This document shows positions 11,500 to 22,397 of a stretch of 64,000 nucleotides of DNA, one piece after another. Position 1 is the first letter of the stretch. Every line of letters begins with the position of its first letter. The stretch comes from Pythium myriotylum. Taxonomy: Eukaryota; Oomycota; Peronosporomycetes; Pythiales; Pythiaceae. Both the position numbers and the translations under genes were made by a program. The stretch lies in NCBI GenBank assembly GCA_023091665.1, contig JALJCQ010000030.1:3288501-3352500 (forward strand), given 5' to 3'. The notes beneath the pieces are model-generated. The model did no database searches and was not told where the DNA came from. It saw nothing but the letters and a program-made list of their open reading frames with translations.

Positions 11500-13133
11500 A
11501 TGGCCCAAGCGACTCCGCTCGCGACGGAATTCAGCGAGGAGCACACGACGCGAGCCTCGCATCGCTTCAGCGAGCCGATGCCAGCTGCGTACGATGAGAA
11601 AGAGAACCTCGACACGCTCAAAGACAAGCTCCGCCAGCGCAAGAAGCCCATCTACGCCGGACTCGCTTTCGTCTGCGTCGTCGTGATCGCGGTGAGCGTC
11701 GCTGTGTCCACGAGCAGCGGCACCAAGGCCTCGACGTCTTCTGGATATGTAGGTGATTCTGCCCGTCCGATAGAGAAACGCGCTGATTCTAACTGGCTGA
11801 GGCTGTTGTTTTTGTGCAGACGGAGCCGACGGAGACGACGCCAGCCCCGACACCTGCCAGCGGGTCCAGCGCAGATAACGCAGCCGCTGACACAGCCGCC
11901 GGTGTCCATGGCGTGGACCTGTCCGGAAGCTCTGCTAAGAGCTCGACGGGCGGCTCTTCTAGCCGAGCGAGTTCGGGCTCGAGCTCCAAGTCGAGCGACG
12001 CAGTCGCGGGCGAGGCCAACTTGGAACAAGGCGAGCTTCAATCAAGTAATAACAGTTCGTCTTCTTCGCTCGGCGGGTCTTCGGTGCCTTCGCCGACGCC
12101 AGCGACCTCTGCACCATCCACGACTAACGCGCCTTCTGCTGTTCCTGCTGCCTCAGACACTACGACACCGGCGCCGACCACGGCAACGCCGACAACGACT
12201 CCCACGCCGACTCCGAGTCCGACTACAGCGACGCCGCCACCAACGACGGCCACGCCAGCTCCAACCTCGACCACGTCTGGCTCGGCGCTTCCTTATAAGG
12301 CCGTCGACTTCAACTGGAAAGATGCGTCGCTCTGGGAGTACGCCGACGGCAGTGCCGTGAGCAGCAGCATGGTCAACTCGGACGGTATCAAGCTCACGCC
12401 GTCCAACTCAGCGCAGCCGATCCGTACGAAGCAAGGCTGGAGCGGCGAGAAGATCGTGTACATTGAGTGGGAGCGATCGGATACGAGCGATACCAACATT
12501 TGGATGCTCAACACGAAGTTGCAGAACCAGTTCGCCACGGGCAACGGGTGGCCGTACTGGGGCGAGATTGATATCTTCGAGATGTTCACGCAGGACGCGA
12601 TCACGCAGTCCTCGTACGACTTCTCGGGCTTTGGCCCTTACACCAACGTCGCGAGCTACGGCCAACTCACGCTCCACAACGGCCCGGCCACGGGCAGCGG
12701 CGACCCGTGCTACTGCCCAGCGAGTGCTTCCAAGAGCGTGTGGTACCAGAACACGGCGCCGATGACATCCGGGTGCACCGCGCAGTTCTCCAACGACGCA
12801 TCGAACTCGATGGCCACGATCTGGGGAACGGACAGCAACGGACAGTACCTCCAACTCTACCAGAAGCCAACGATCACTGCAGGCGGTAAGGTCAACGGTG
12901 TGCAGACGTACGACGTCACTCCGGGCGGCACAGTGACGCCCAAGATCTACAACAACAAGGATCTCTTCTGGGGCACGCCGTCCACGGCCGCGTGTGCCTC
13001 GGGCGGCGGCCACAACCCGTCGACGGGCTTCCCGTTCTTCGAAGAATTCCGTTTGATCTTGGAAGAGCAGAAGAAGAACGACGGCAGCGCGTGGTTCAAG
13101 GTCAACAACATCCAGATCTTCACCAAGGCGTAG
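11500..13133 (+). CDS. GH16 family type II membrane protein, copy A (KRE6/SKN1-like)
   Basis: Exons 11500-11748 and 11820-13133 (71-bp intron GTAGGT...GTGCAG) give 520 aa. An N-terminal cytosolic tail of about 50 residues ends in RKKPIYAGLAF and runs into one membrane segment (residues about 51-71), so the enzyme faces outside. The intron falls right after SSGY. A Ser/Thr/Pro linker of about 170 residues follows, then a GH16 domain with the catalytic signature GEIDIFEMF (two glutamates and the aspartate all present). The family acts on or builds beta-1,3/1,6-glucan; fungal KRE6/SKN1 have the same topology and are needed for beta-1,6-glucan. It is the first of three head-to-tail paralogues, and its catalytic domain is nearly identical to the others. 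Confidence 0.9.
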
Positions 13134-13568
13134 CTTGCTGTAATCGTATGTCAGTACTCGAAGTTATGTGAAGCGGGAGTTGCCACCGTTTGCTCGATTG
13201 TCTCTCTTCTCTCTCTGCCCCGCCTGCCGGCTGGAGCCTCTCAAAGCTTATGTACCGGCGATCTGTAGTGAGCTCCTCACGAGCTCTGCCAACTGCAACT
13301 TGCTCACGGACAGGCCCTGCAGTGTTTGATGTATCAGCGCGACTGGCCTGCAAGCTGTTGCCGTCGTCCCACGTTACGCCACTGCTGACCATGGCGACTT
13401 TCCACGTCGCCTGGCCACGTCGCTCTCCCCCCCTCTGCTCTGGCCCCACGACCAATGACCAGACGACCGCAAACCCTTCTCAGTCCTTGTTTCGACCGGA
13501 AGAGCAACGACAGACCCCAAGCGAATCGCTGATCCCTCGTCGACAGCGTTCCTTACTTACTAGAGACC
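13134..13568. other. Intergenic region between GH16 copies A and B
   Basis: No gene is supported. It must contain the end of transcript A and the promoter of B. The last 60 bp before the ATG are rich in CGA and CCT words without a clear start-site motif. Confidence 0.4.
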
Positions 13569-15043
13569 ATGACCGAGACTGAGTCGACGCCCTCGGCCGC
13601 CGAGTTCGCCGGCGAGCGCACCTCGCGCGCCGCAGACGCTTTCTCGAACACACAGCCAGCGCTCTACGATGAGAAAGAGGACATGAACCTGCTTCGCGAG
13701 AAGCTCGCCAAGCGCAAGAAGCCCATCTACGCCGGCCTCGCCTTCCTCTGTGTCGTCGTCATCGGCGTGAGCATCGCCGTGAGCTCGGGCGGCAGCACCA
13801 AGGCCTCCACGTCCTCAGGCTACGTGAGTCTCAGTCAAGGGGTTCTTTCTTCGTTCAGTGGTGGATGACATTCTTGTGTGAACATGACATGGAACAGACT
13901 GAGCCGACCGAGGCGCCGACGACGACGACGCCAGCACCCACTGTCACCAACGAGGCAGACGCCGGGGGAGTCCACGGAGCCGACCTCACCGTCAACGCGG
14001 GAAGCAACGCGTCCAAGAGCACGGACGGGTCGGTGGGTGCCGAGGCTTCGCTCGAAGAAGCCGTTCTCGTCGCTAGTACGTAGAGACATCAAGGGTCTCC
14101 ATTTCATCACACTAACGAAACTCCCTGGATAACAGACGCCACGACGACGCCCGAGCCAACGACGCCCGAGCCGACGACCCCGGAGCCCACGACCGGTCCT
14201 ATCCTGCCGTACAAGGCTCTTGACTTTGACTGGAAGAATCCGTCACTCTGGGAATACTCGAGCGGCGCTTCGGTGCAGTCGAGCATTTTCAGCCCAGATG
14301 GTATCAAGCTCACGCCAGCGAACTCTCCCGAACCAATTCGCACGAAGCAGGGTTGGGGTGGTGAGAAGATCGTGTACATTGAGTGGGAGCGATCGGACTC
14401 GAGCGACACCAACATCTGGATGCTCAACACGAAGCTCCAGAGCCAATTCGCCAAGGGTAACGGATGGCCCTACTGGGGCGAGATCGACATCTTTGAGATG
14501 TTCACGCAGGACCAGATCACGCAGTCCGCGTACGACTTCACCGGATTCCAACAGTTCCACGATGTGTCGAGCTATGGCCAGCTCACGCTCCACAACGGTC
14601 CTGCCGCCCCAGCTCAGCCATGCTACTGCCCGGCGAGTGCTTCCAAGAGCTCATGGTACCAGAACTCGGCTCCGATGACGTCAGGCTGCACTGCTCAGTT
14701 CGCTAACACGCCCAAGAACTCGATGGCCACGATCTGGGGTTCGGACGGCAACGGACAGTTCCTTCAGTTGTACCAGAACCCGACCATCACGGTGGGTGGT
14801 AAGGTCAACGGCGAGCAGACGTACGACATCACGCCTGGCGGTACGGTGACACCCAAGATTTACAACAACAAGGATCTTTTCTGGGGTACGCCGTCGTCGT
14901 CGCCGTGTGCCTCTGCCGGTGGCCACAACCCGTCGACGGGCTTCCCGTTCTTTGAGGATTTCCGCTTGATCTTGGAGGAGCAGAAGAAGAACGATGGCAG
15001 TGCATGGTTCAAGGTCAACAACATCCAGATCTTTAAGAAGTAG
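13569..15043 (+). CDS. GH16 family type II membrane protein, copy B (KRE6/SKN1-like)
   Basis: Three exons, 13569-13823, 13898-14075 and 14136-15043, give 446 aa. Intron 1 (74 bp) sits at the same SSGY point as in copy A; intron 2 (60 bp, phase 1) splits the linker just before the TPEPTTPEPTT repeats and has no counterpart in copy A or C. The tail, membrane segment and GH16 domain match the neighbours, and the catalytic GEIDIFEMF is intact. The Ser/Thr/Pro linker is the shortest of the three. Without intron 2 the frame would stop at a TAG immediately after the donor, so the splice is well supported. It probably works on wall beta-glucan at the cell surface or in the secretory path. Confidence 0.88.
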
Positions 15044-16020
15044 TGAGCTGTTCAAGAGCTCGTGGTCGCTCTTTTTTTTTTTTCCTCTCTTCATTCAATG
15101 GGAAGTTGCGTTGGCCGATTCGCTGTCCGAAACTCGCACAATGTGTCTGTTCTTCATCGTTTCCAATGGCAGAAAGGAGCCTCTTTTGCGTGTTGAGAAG
15201 CCACAGCTGAGAGAATCAATGGAGGAGGATTGACGAAGGGGAAAGGTCGACAGGAAGGAGAGGACGTTGAAGGCGACCAGCGAAGTGGAGATCCAAAAGG
15301 ACCATCACTCTGACGTGAGCTCCTCAAGGGGCGGTTACGTGGTAGTCAGTGCATGATGGCTCCAATCCAGCGATAGCCAGACCAATCACGCGTATCACGG
15401 CAGACTCGAATATCCGTTTTTACAGGTCAAGTTAGATACCTTCAACGAAACTTATAGCATGCATTCTGAAAGGGTATGGTAGCTTCAATGAACATAGAGG
15501 GGTAGGTCTCCCGCGATTGTGACGACAGTTTCACTTTTGCAATAAGGGGTAGGGCACGCGGCCACAGTGCCCGCAACCCATTGGTTCGATTAACGGAGAA
15601 AGCCAGCTGGCACGTGATCGTCTGGTTGAGATGACCTTTCTCTGTACTCCTCGTTCTGTCGCGTGCACACGCGGTCGTTCAGTTGTGGCCGGATCGCGGG
15701 CCAAGAGGCGTGGGCCTCCAACCAGACGGCGGTCGGCGGCTCCTCTGCGCAGACTTCCCCCCCTCCCGTTGCCCTTCTGCTCCGTCCTTCTCCGTGGCCC
15801 CTTCAGTCCACAGAGAGAGAGAGAGCCCCATCCCTCGCGCGCGACCCCTTCCCCCTCGCGCGGCATCCGCATCCGCATCCCGATCCGCCAGTCCTTGTTT
15901 TCTCCAGAGAGCAACGACCCCCGACGCGAAAAATCGGCAAAGGCGCGGCTCTCCGATCCAACTCGCCACCGCGCAGAAATCCAACAGAGAGACAGTTGCC
16001 GATTGAGCTCGTGAGCAGCG
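15044..16020. other. Intergenic region between GH16 copies B and C
   Basis: About 1 kb without a supported gene. A T-rich run lies just after the stop of copy B (about 15070-15085). The right half (15650-16000) is C-rich with GAGAGA and CATCCG repeats and is the likely promoter/5'UTR of copy C. Frames that open here are low-complexity products of this base bias. Confidence 0.4.
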
Positions 16021-17460
16021 ATGACCTCGGAGCAGCGCACCCCCAGCACCCAGTTCGAAGAGGGCACGACCACGCGCGCCGCCGACCGCTTCAGCGACCC
16101 CATGCCCGCCGCCTACGATGAGAAGGACAGCATGGAGCTGCTCAAGGAGCAGCTCTCCAAGCGCAAGAAGCCCATCTACGCCGGCCTCGCCTTCCTCTGC
16201 GTCGTCGTCATCGCCGTCAGCATCGCCGTGAGCTCGGGCGGCGGCACCGAGGCCTCCACGTCCTCGGGCTACTCGGGGCCGACGCCGACGCCGTCGCCGA
16301 CCTCTTCCGCGCCGACCGGCGCCGACGCGGGCGCGTCAGCGTCGGCGCCGTCCTCGCAGACCGACACAGCTGGCGGCGTCCATGGCGCTGACCTCAGCAG
16401 CAGCAGCAACGCCGGCGCCGGCTCGTCTTCCAAGGGCTCGTCCGCCGGATCGGTCGCTGGCGAGGCCGCGCTCGAAGAAGGCTTGGTCGGCACCAACTCG
16501 TCGACGCCGGAGCCTTCCTCGACCTCGACCTCGACCTCGTCGCCGACGCCGACCCCGACGCCTTCGCCGAGCCCCACGACGCTGGCGCCCACGACCCCGG
16601 AGCCCACGACCGGCCCGATCTTGCCGTACAAGGCTCTTGACTTTGACTGGAAGAACCCGTCGCTCTGGGAATACTCGAGCGGCTCGCCTGTGCAGTCGGG
16701 CATGTTCGGTCCAGATGGTATCAAGCTCACGCCGGCCAACTCGCCGCAGCCGATCCGCACGAAGCAGGGCTGGGGCGGCGAGAAGATCGTGTACATTGAA
16801 TGGGAACGATCGGACTCGAGCGACACCAACATCTGGATGCTCAACACGAAGCTCCAGGATCAGTTCGGCAAGGGCAATGGTTGGCCATACTGGGGCGAGA
16901 TCGATATCTTCGAGATGTTCACGCAGGATATGATCACGCAGTCCGCGTACGACTTCACGGGCTTCAAGCAATTCCACGATGTGTCGAGCTACGGCCAGCT
17001 CACGCTCCACAACGGCCCGGCGCACCCTGCCCAGCCGTGCTTCTGCCCTGCCAGCCCTTCCAAGAGCTCGTGGTACCAGAACTCGGCGCCGATGACGTCA
17101 GGCTGCACTGCTCAGTTCGCTAACACGCCCAAGAACTCGATGGCCACGATCTGGGGATCGGACGGCACCGGTCAGTACCTCCAGCTCTACCAGAACCCGA
17201 CCATCACGATGGGCGGCAAGGTCAATGGCGTGCAGACGTACGACATCACTCCGGGCGGCACGGTGACGCCCAAGATTTACAACAACAAGGATCTCTTCTG
17301 GGGCACGCCGTCGTCGGCACCGTGCGCGGCTGCTGGCGGCCACAACCCGTCGACGGGCTTCCCGTTCTTTGAGGATTTCCGCTTGATCTTGGAGGAGCAG
17401 AAGAAGAACGACGGCAGCGCGTGGTTCAAGGTCAACAACATCCAGATCTTTAAGAAGTAG
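16021..17460 (+). CDS. GH16 family type II membrane protein, copy C (KRE6/SKN1-like), intronless
   Basis: One uninterrupted frame of 479 aa. It has the same parts as copies A and B: an acidic cytosolic tail, RKKPIYAGLAFLC leading into one membrane segment, SSGY, a long Ser/Thr/Pro/Ala linker (about residues 80-200), and a GH16 domain with GEIDIFEMF. There is no intron at SSGY; the coding sequence runs straight on, so an intron was lost here or gained in the others. The GH16 domain is closer to copy B than to copy A (shared KALDFDWKNPSLWEYSSG and NTPKNSMATIWGSDG). Third-position G/C is very high. The role is as for the neighbours: outer-facing beta-glucan enzyme or synthesis factor. Confidence 0.92.
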   Translation: MTSEQRTPSTQFEEGTTTRAADRFSDPMPAAYDEKDSMELLKEQLSKRKKPIYAGLAFLCVVVIAVSIAVSSGGGTEASTSSGYSGPTPTPSPTSSAPTGADAGASASAPSSQTDTAGGVHGADLSSSSNAGAGSSSKGSSAGSVAGEAALEEGLVGTNSSTPEPSSTSTSTSSPTPTPTPSPSPTTLAPTTPEPTTGPILPYKALDFDWKNPSLWEYSSGSPVQSGMFGPDGIKLTPANSPQPIRTKQGWGGEKIVYIEWERSDSSDTNIWMLNTKLQDQFGKGNGWPYWGEIDIFEMFTQDMITQSAYDFTGFKQFHDVSSYGQLTLHNGPAHPAQPCFCPASPSKSSWYQNSAPMTSGCTAQFANTPKNSMATIWGSDGTGQYLQLYQNPTITMGGKVNGVQTYDITPGGTVTPKIYNNKDLFWGTPSSAPCAAAGGHNPSTGFPFFEDFRLILEEQKKNDGSAWFKVNNIQIFKK

Positions 17461-18502
17461 AGATCCTTTCGGGATGTCCATCTCCGGCCGACAGCAGTGC
17501 AAGACGAGGAGGGCACGACAGTCGGCTCGGCATTTTGATCTGTGTGCAGCGTCCCCGCCGGTCGGATCGGTCCTACGCACTGTACGTATGTACCCTTTCC
17601 GCTTCCAATAGAGTTGCTCGACTGTCGCTCTCCACTTCGTCTCCGTTCGTCTCCTGACTTCGTCTTGGCAGTGTTGTGTCGCCGTGATATACACATTTCT
17701 CGTTTCAGACTTCCTCTCTCTCTCTCTCTTCGTCTCCCATCTCCCCGAAGTGTCTCCTCCGTCCTTACTCGCTAGCCTCCACGACGACGCGGACTCTCGT
17801 TGGACTCCCACCTCGAAAAGGAACAGTGAGTGGAAGGGAACGACTCTGGGTTGGCTTGGTGGTGCATCCCAGCCTGTGTGACCTTCTAATGGAATCGACC
17901 TCCCGTCGGACAAGCGAATAAGACTCGGCGTTCCCTCATGGGCAAATTATCAGTTGCAGCGACAACTATGGGTGGCTCGTCCTTTGCAACTGGTTTAACA
18001 GTCCCGCCTCTCGTTTCTCTCGTGCCGACGACGCCATCGCGCGTGGTGAGATGATGAAAATGCGAGGGAAAACCGCCATGTGATGACGGATCCCAACGGC
18101 ACGTGCCACCGATCAGCCGCGGCGATTGGCCAATGGCCGCGCTTGCATTTGGCACGGCACATCCCCTCTCGAGCCAATGGAGCCTCGAGAGAACAAGATG
18201 CGAACAGTCTCACCTGCTGCCTTTGCAGCTGAACCGCGCATCTCTTTGTGACAGACTATTCCATAGAGCGAAGCATACATGCAGCGAGTCTCTGGACCGG
18301 GACCCCGATGGCTCCACTCGCCATTCGCCATTTTTCCCTCCCCGGATCTCGTCCGTCCGTCCCTCCCTCCTCCCGGCTTCTTCTTCACTTCGTTCTTCTT
18401 CTTCTTCGTCCGACCACTTGCTTGCTCAAGGGACGCCGCCAAATCACGACTCGCCACGCCACGCGCTCGCATCTTCCAGCAACCCCACCAACGGAATCAA
18501 AG
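17461..18502. other. Intergenic region after the GH16 cluster
   Basis: No gene is supported in this 1-kb stretch. It holds a (TC)n run near 17712-17730 and a pyrimidine-rich 5'UTR-like segment from about 18340 on. A start-site element at 18320-18338 is listed separately. Confidence 0.4.
18320..18338 (+). promoter_or_regulatory. Oomycete Inr + FPR core promoter
   Basis: The sequence CCATTCGCCATTTTTCC fits the joined oomycete initiator (YCATTYYN) and flanking promoter region (CAWTTTNYY). It lies about 165 bp upstream of the ATG at 18503 and on the same strand. Confidence 0.5.
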
Positions 18503-18766
18503 ATGAGCTCGGCCGCAATTAACCAATACTTCTACGAGCAGTTCCAGCGCGCGAGGAGCCACTCGCCGATCCGGCGCGACCGCCTCGGCAGCGTCGGCAG
18601 CGACCACGAGGACGCGCTCCAGAGCCCGAGCGCCGCCGACCACAAGGCCGCCGTCCACGGCATCCCGTCGCCCACGCGCGCGCTGCTCGGCGTGCTCAAC
18701 CGCCTGCCGCACCGGAAACCGCCGACCGAGAATGCCGCGGCTCGAGGCGCGAGCGCCGCCGAGTGA
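18503..18766 (+). CDS. Small hypothetical protein (87 aa)
   Basis: A short frame from ATG 18503, supported by the core promoter upstream and by strong third-position G/C bias. The product begins MSSAAINQYFYEQFQRARSH and is rich in Arg, Ser, Pro and Ala, with SP sites (HSPIRRDR, SPSAAD, PSPTR) typical of disordered phosphoproteins. No signal peptide, membrane segment or known domain is seen. I do not recognise it. Confidence 0.55.
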   Translation: MSSAAINQYFYEQFQRARSHSPIRRDRLGSVGSDHEDALQSPSAADHKAAVHGIPSPTRALLGVLNRLPHRKPPTENAAARGASAAE

Positions 18767-18831
18767 GGCTGCTCAGTAGCGCAGCATTGCTTCGCAGACG
18801 TGACGCCACGCCCCCTTCTTCTTCTTCTTCT

Positions 18832-18849
18832 CCCCCCCCCCCCCCCCCC
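18832..18849. repeat. Poly-C tract
   Basis: A run of 18 C residues directly follows a TTC repeat, just downstream of the 87-aa gene. It is probably unstable and prone to length errors in sequencing. Confidence 0.8.
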
Positions 18850-19091
18850 AAACACAGACACAGCCAGAACCCTCCGCATGACACTCCCTGCAAACTTGGG
18901 ATGCCGATCAACTAGTAGCGCATTTTAACTTAATCATGTATTTCTAACGGCTCATCATCAAGTGTCCTCTTCTGGTTCTGCTTCATGTAGCGTTCGTTGC
19001 TCAGCCAAATCGACGTCGTGAGATCGCGCGGCGTCCAATTGACGAGATGGATAAATAATTTAGTAGTAGTTGTGTCGCGGCGTGGTCTCGC

Positions 19092-19286
19092 CTACTCGTA
19101 TCGGTATCGGAACGACCGCTTCGCTGGCAGCGTCTTGTGGCGGCGGCGCTCCCTCGACGAGCTTCGCCGCAGCATCTTGTCCGTGGTCTCCACTTCGATC
19201 TTGCAGATGTCGGTCGCGCCGGGCGCGATCACCTCGATGTGTTTGCCCGTGATCTTGCGGAAGAAGCGACGCACGTGGCCCAGCAT
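19092..19286 (-). CDS. Small basic protein, member 1 of a local family (64 aa)
   Basis: A 64-aa frame beginning MLGHVRRFFRKITGK. It shares its length and layout with the gene at 20798-20992: MLG.VR..FR..GK at the start, a short middle with an acid-Pro-Ala-Thr element followed by Ile, and an Arg-rich end (RRSSSRERRRHK). No signal peptide or membrane segment is seen. The conserved layout between two minus-strand neighbours is the main evidence that this is a real gene. Function unknown. Confidence 0.6.
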   Translation of the reverse strand: MLGHVRRFFRKITGKHIEVIAPGATDICKIEVETTDKMLRRSSSRERRRHKTLPAKRSFRYRYE

Positions 19287-19669
19287 GGTCGTATTAGTGA
19301 GAGTGCGATTGACTTGTGTCTGGGAGGAAGCAAATCTCGGAATGAGCGCATTGAACGGCGGCCGGAACCGCCGCGCCTTCTCACCAAGATTGCGCGAGGC
19401 TTACATGGACAATCGAGCTATCGAGTACGTCATCTTGGTTACGCACACGATTGCGCTTTCTCGCCCGCGACATCATCGCCCGTCACATGTCCGGCCACAA
19501 TCTCCCTGTGCACAGACCGACACAACCACACGACTTGATTGTTCCGCCTTCGCCCCACGATGATTATTCTCTCGCTGGATTATATAACTTAGTGGTGGTG
19601 GTCGTCGTCGAATAAAATGTAGCTACACTCGCTGCCCGTGGAGGTACGGGAGCTCTACTGAGAAGCGCA

Positions 19670-19933
19670 TCAGGGTGACGCAGCGTCCTCTTCCCGGATC
19701 GGCGACGCGACGCCGCCATGGCGACGCTGCTCGCGCCGAGCGATGCGTCTGCGCTCCTCGGCGCTCGTGATGCCGGCCTTGCTGTCGATGAACTCGACGG
19801 CCACGCTCTCGGGGCTGAGCACGTCCACGAGCACGTCCTTCTTGCCGAAGAAGCCTCTGCTGGAGCTCTGGCGCTTGGTCGCGTGGACGTCGTGCAGGTG
19901 CAGAGCCGAGGCGGCAGCGAACGACGAGCTCAT
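19670..19933 (-). CDS. Small basic protein, probable member 2 of the local family (87 aa)
   Basis: ATG at 19933, 87 aa. The centre and end follow the plan of the 64-aa neighbours: GFFGKKDVLVDVLSPESVAV, a short spacer, then ERRRIARREQRRHGG. It has a 25-residue N-terminal extension of low complexity. It lies between the two 64-aa genes on the same strand, which suggests local duplication and divergence. Function unknown; the resemblance is by eye and short. Confidence 0.5.
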   Translation of the reverse strand: MSSSFAAASALHLHDVHATKRQSSSRGFFGKKDVLVDVLSPESVAVEFIDSKAGITSAEERRRIARREQRRHGGVASPIREEDAASP

Positions 19934-20797
19934 AGTTGGCGTAGCACGAGAAGGAAGGCTTGGCGGTGAGCTGGTGCGTTGGTCAGTGGGCCCAGAACAC
20001 GAGATCGTCGGCGTCCATCGGATCGGACGGATGCCGAGTCAATATGCCTCGCCACCATTCTGGGTCGGGCTGCCCAGAGTGACTGTCGCAGAATCTGGCT
20101 CTCGTTGCATCGGATTCGTGGAAAATGGCGTCAAGTGCGTCGGGTTTTGGGTCGATGCGACATGCATTCTGTCGAATCTGACCGACATTCGACTTGACCG
20201 ACGGAGCTGCTCGCCAGCTACAAGTAGCCAGAGGAACCACGAGCGAACGTGCCGGGTGGCTACACTGGTCTCACGGATGAGGATGGCTTCACGTTCCTTC
20301 GTGTTCTGGACAGAGACGCTACCGACTGAGTACGCGCAGAAGTGGTGTCGTGAGCAACGATCTTGTGGTGCGCTGCAGACTTGGCGCCCACAATAATGGA
20401 CGACATCAACTGGCGAGAAAGACAATGTCAATGGCGACATCTTTCAGTTGACGCCAACTACACGAGTCTATTCAATGGCTCCTTCAACAGGCACGCATGA
20501 ATTCAAGCCGTTGCGTTTCTCTTTCTTGTCGCCAGTTCGTCAAAGAAAGCCACAATTGAAGTCATCGTGGGGTCATCGTGGGATATCGATTGCAAGCACA
20601 ATCAAGGTGATTGCTGCGATCGATGGTGCTTTGCAATGGAACTGACCAATAGATAGTAATCATTGGGATATATTTGAACAAGAAATTACGAGTACAGCGA
20701 TGCAAGACGAGTTGTCGGAGACTTCCGAGTGCAGTGTTGATAAATATTTGCAGTACTGCATCTTTTGATGCAGTCAGTTGACGCTCAGTGTCGCAGC
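19934..20797. other. Intergenic region between small-protein genes
   Basis: No convincing gene on either strand in about 860 bp. It contains only short direct repeats (GTCATCGTGGG twice near 20560-20583). Confidence 0.4.
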
Positions 20798-20992
20798 CTA
20801 CGCGACCTGTGACTTCTGTGCGTTCAAGCGGCGACGTTGCCTCGAGGCTCGGCGCTTGATCATCACTTCGCTGTCTTCGGGCGATTCGATCTGGCTGATG
20901 ACGGTCGCGCGAGGCTCGATCATCTCGAGCTGCTCCAGCTGCTCGTTCTTGCCCGAGATTTCGCGGAAGAGGCAGCGCACTGGTCCGAGCAT
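20798..20992 (-). CDS. Small basic protein, member 3 of the local family (64 aa)
   Basis: 64 aa from ATG 20992. The frame is open further upstream to an ATG at 21142, but similarity to the gene at 19092-19286 starts exactly at this MLG, so I choose 20992. The product begins MLGPVRCLFREISGK, has a central EMIEPRATVISQIE, and ends with MIKRRASRQRRR, an Arg-rich helix or nuclear-localisation-like patch. No signal peptide from this start. Function unknown. Confidence 0.6.
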   Translation of the reverse strand: MLGPVRCLFREISGKNEQLEQLEMIEPRATVISQIESPEDSEVMIKRRASRQRRRLNAQKSQVA

Positions 20993-21434
20993 GCTTGGCT
21001 TGTGGGCGATTGGGCGCGTGGGGCTTTTGCGGGGCGAGGCGAATCGCAGAATGGCAAAGTGAAGATCGCACTTCTCGCCCTTCTTCTCCAGTGTCTCACC
21101 CCATTGCGCTGTCACCACGTCACAGACGACAACCAGAAGCATCGCATACCAAAACAAGGTGCAAAAAGGACTGTTTCACGACGTCTTTTGGAGAATTATT
21201 TACTAGATGCGTCCTGTCCCATGGGTTCAAGTGTCACACGTTGGTCCAATCCGAGAGCTCAACGTAACCTGCACTGGGTTACCAATGGGTACACGGTCAA
21301 ACAGCGCCTTTTCCTAGGTGAGCTGTTGAGAAGGACAAGAAAACACGGCGAGCTGCTCAGGAGCTACGTGTTGCTCGGTTGTTCTATGCAAATCTCCTCG
21401 CAGTGACGTTTGCCATGTGGTCGCTGGAGGGTGT
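20993..21434. other. Intergenic region upstream of the 64-aa gene
   Basis: Likely promoter/5'UTR of the 64-aa gene and 3' end of the SCP2-like gene. An in-frame leader with a hydrophobic start (MLLVVVCDVV, ATG 21142) is possible but has no counterpart upstream of the sister gene. Confidence 0.35.
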
Positions 21435-22297
21435 TTAGTACGTCGTGAGCGACGGACCGAACCAGACTTTCCGCAGCCAGTCGTCGATCTGAGGCACGCC
21501 GATGATGCGCTTGATCTCCTCTCGCTTCTCCTTGGTGAGCACGAAAATGTTCGAGTCGTTGACCATCTCCCAGTCGGCGTCCACGCGGATGCCGTAGTCG
21601 CCCAGCGGCGCCGTGGTCGTGTCGTTCACGAGGCACCAGTTGGCGTCGATCTCGTCCTTGGTCGACGCCACACAGCACGGCTTGAAGCATGACGGCAGGT
21701 CCACCGACTCGCCGTTGGCAGCCTGGAACGCGTAGTAATCCTCCCACTTTTCCGATGAAAAGTCGAAGCATTCCGCAAAGGCCTTGAGCTTGCCGTAGGC
21801 GCTCCACGGCACCGAGACCCGACCCGACATGCACATGCTGGCGATCTCGCCCGCGGTCGCTTCGCCCGAGTACATGTACAAGAAGTCGGCCAAACTGACG
21901 TGGATCGGCGCGACCTCTTCTCCAAAAGGATCTGTCGGTGGCAGCGGCGACTCGCTCACACGAACACCTACACCAATCGCGATCGTCGTGAGCTGTCACC
22001 ATCTTGCCAGCCGCGAACTCAACATCGTCCACTGTACCTCGTCGCATATCCACCGTGCGAACACACGCGATGTCGCTCTTGTCATTGGCGGCGCGGAAGT
22101 AGAACGTCACCTGGCCGCGCCATTATAATTCCGCCTCAGCCTCTGCGCACCATTCCTTCGCTTTGTTTCCAACTCACCACGCCGCGAAACTGCGCGTCCG
22201 GCTGCTTGGAAAACTGCAGAAAGCTCATGACTTCATCGAGCTTCGCGAGCAGCGCGTCGCAGACGCCCGAGGCCGAAGGAGACGACGACAACGCCAT
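21435..22297 (-). CDS. SCP2-like sterol/lipid-transfer domain protein
   Basis: Three exons on the minus strand, 22297-22178, 22110-22038 and 21967-21435, with introns of 67 and 70 bp, give 241 aa. The N-terminal exon (MALSSSPSASGVCDALLAKL) was found by splicing; the main frame alone has no good ATG. The sequence follows the SCP2 fold: a helix, strands VVTFYFRAANDK and IACVRTVDMRRG, then VSLADFLYMYSGEATAGEIASMC, which matches the family's 'sdedFxxlxsGk...AxxxGklki' block, and a helix AYGKLKAFAECF. SCP2 domains bind sterols or fatty acyl-CoA. The 80-residue C-terminal part has several Cys and is not assigned. Divergent from the WAPL gene. Confidence 0.75.
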
Positions 22298-22387
22298 CGC
22301 TTGCGCCTATTGCCTGTTTCCCATGAACGCCGTTTCTCGCTTTGGAAGTCACCAATTTCAGAAGCTCGGTCCACGACGCTGATTGGC

Positions 22388-22397
22388 CAAAATGAGC
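22388..22397 (-). promoter_or_regulatory. Oomycete initiator for the SCP2-like gene
   Basis: On the minus strand this reads GCTCATTTTG, a full match to the oomycete Inr (GCTCATTYYN), about 90 bp upstream of the ATG at 22297. Confidence 0.5.

Noticed and set aside
21364..22110. 248-codon minus-strand frame over the SCP2-like gene
   Set aside because: It reads through an intron and then runs in the wrong phase over exon 3; the spliced model uses its first part only.
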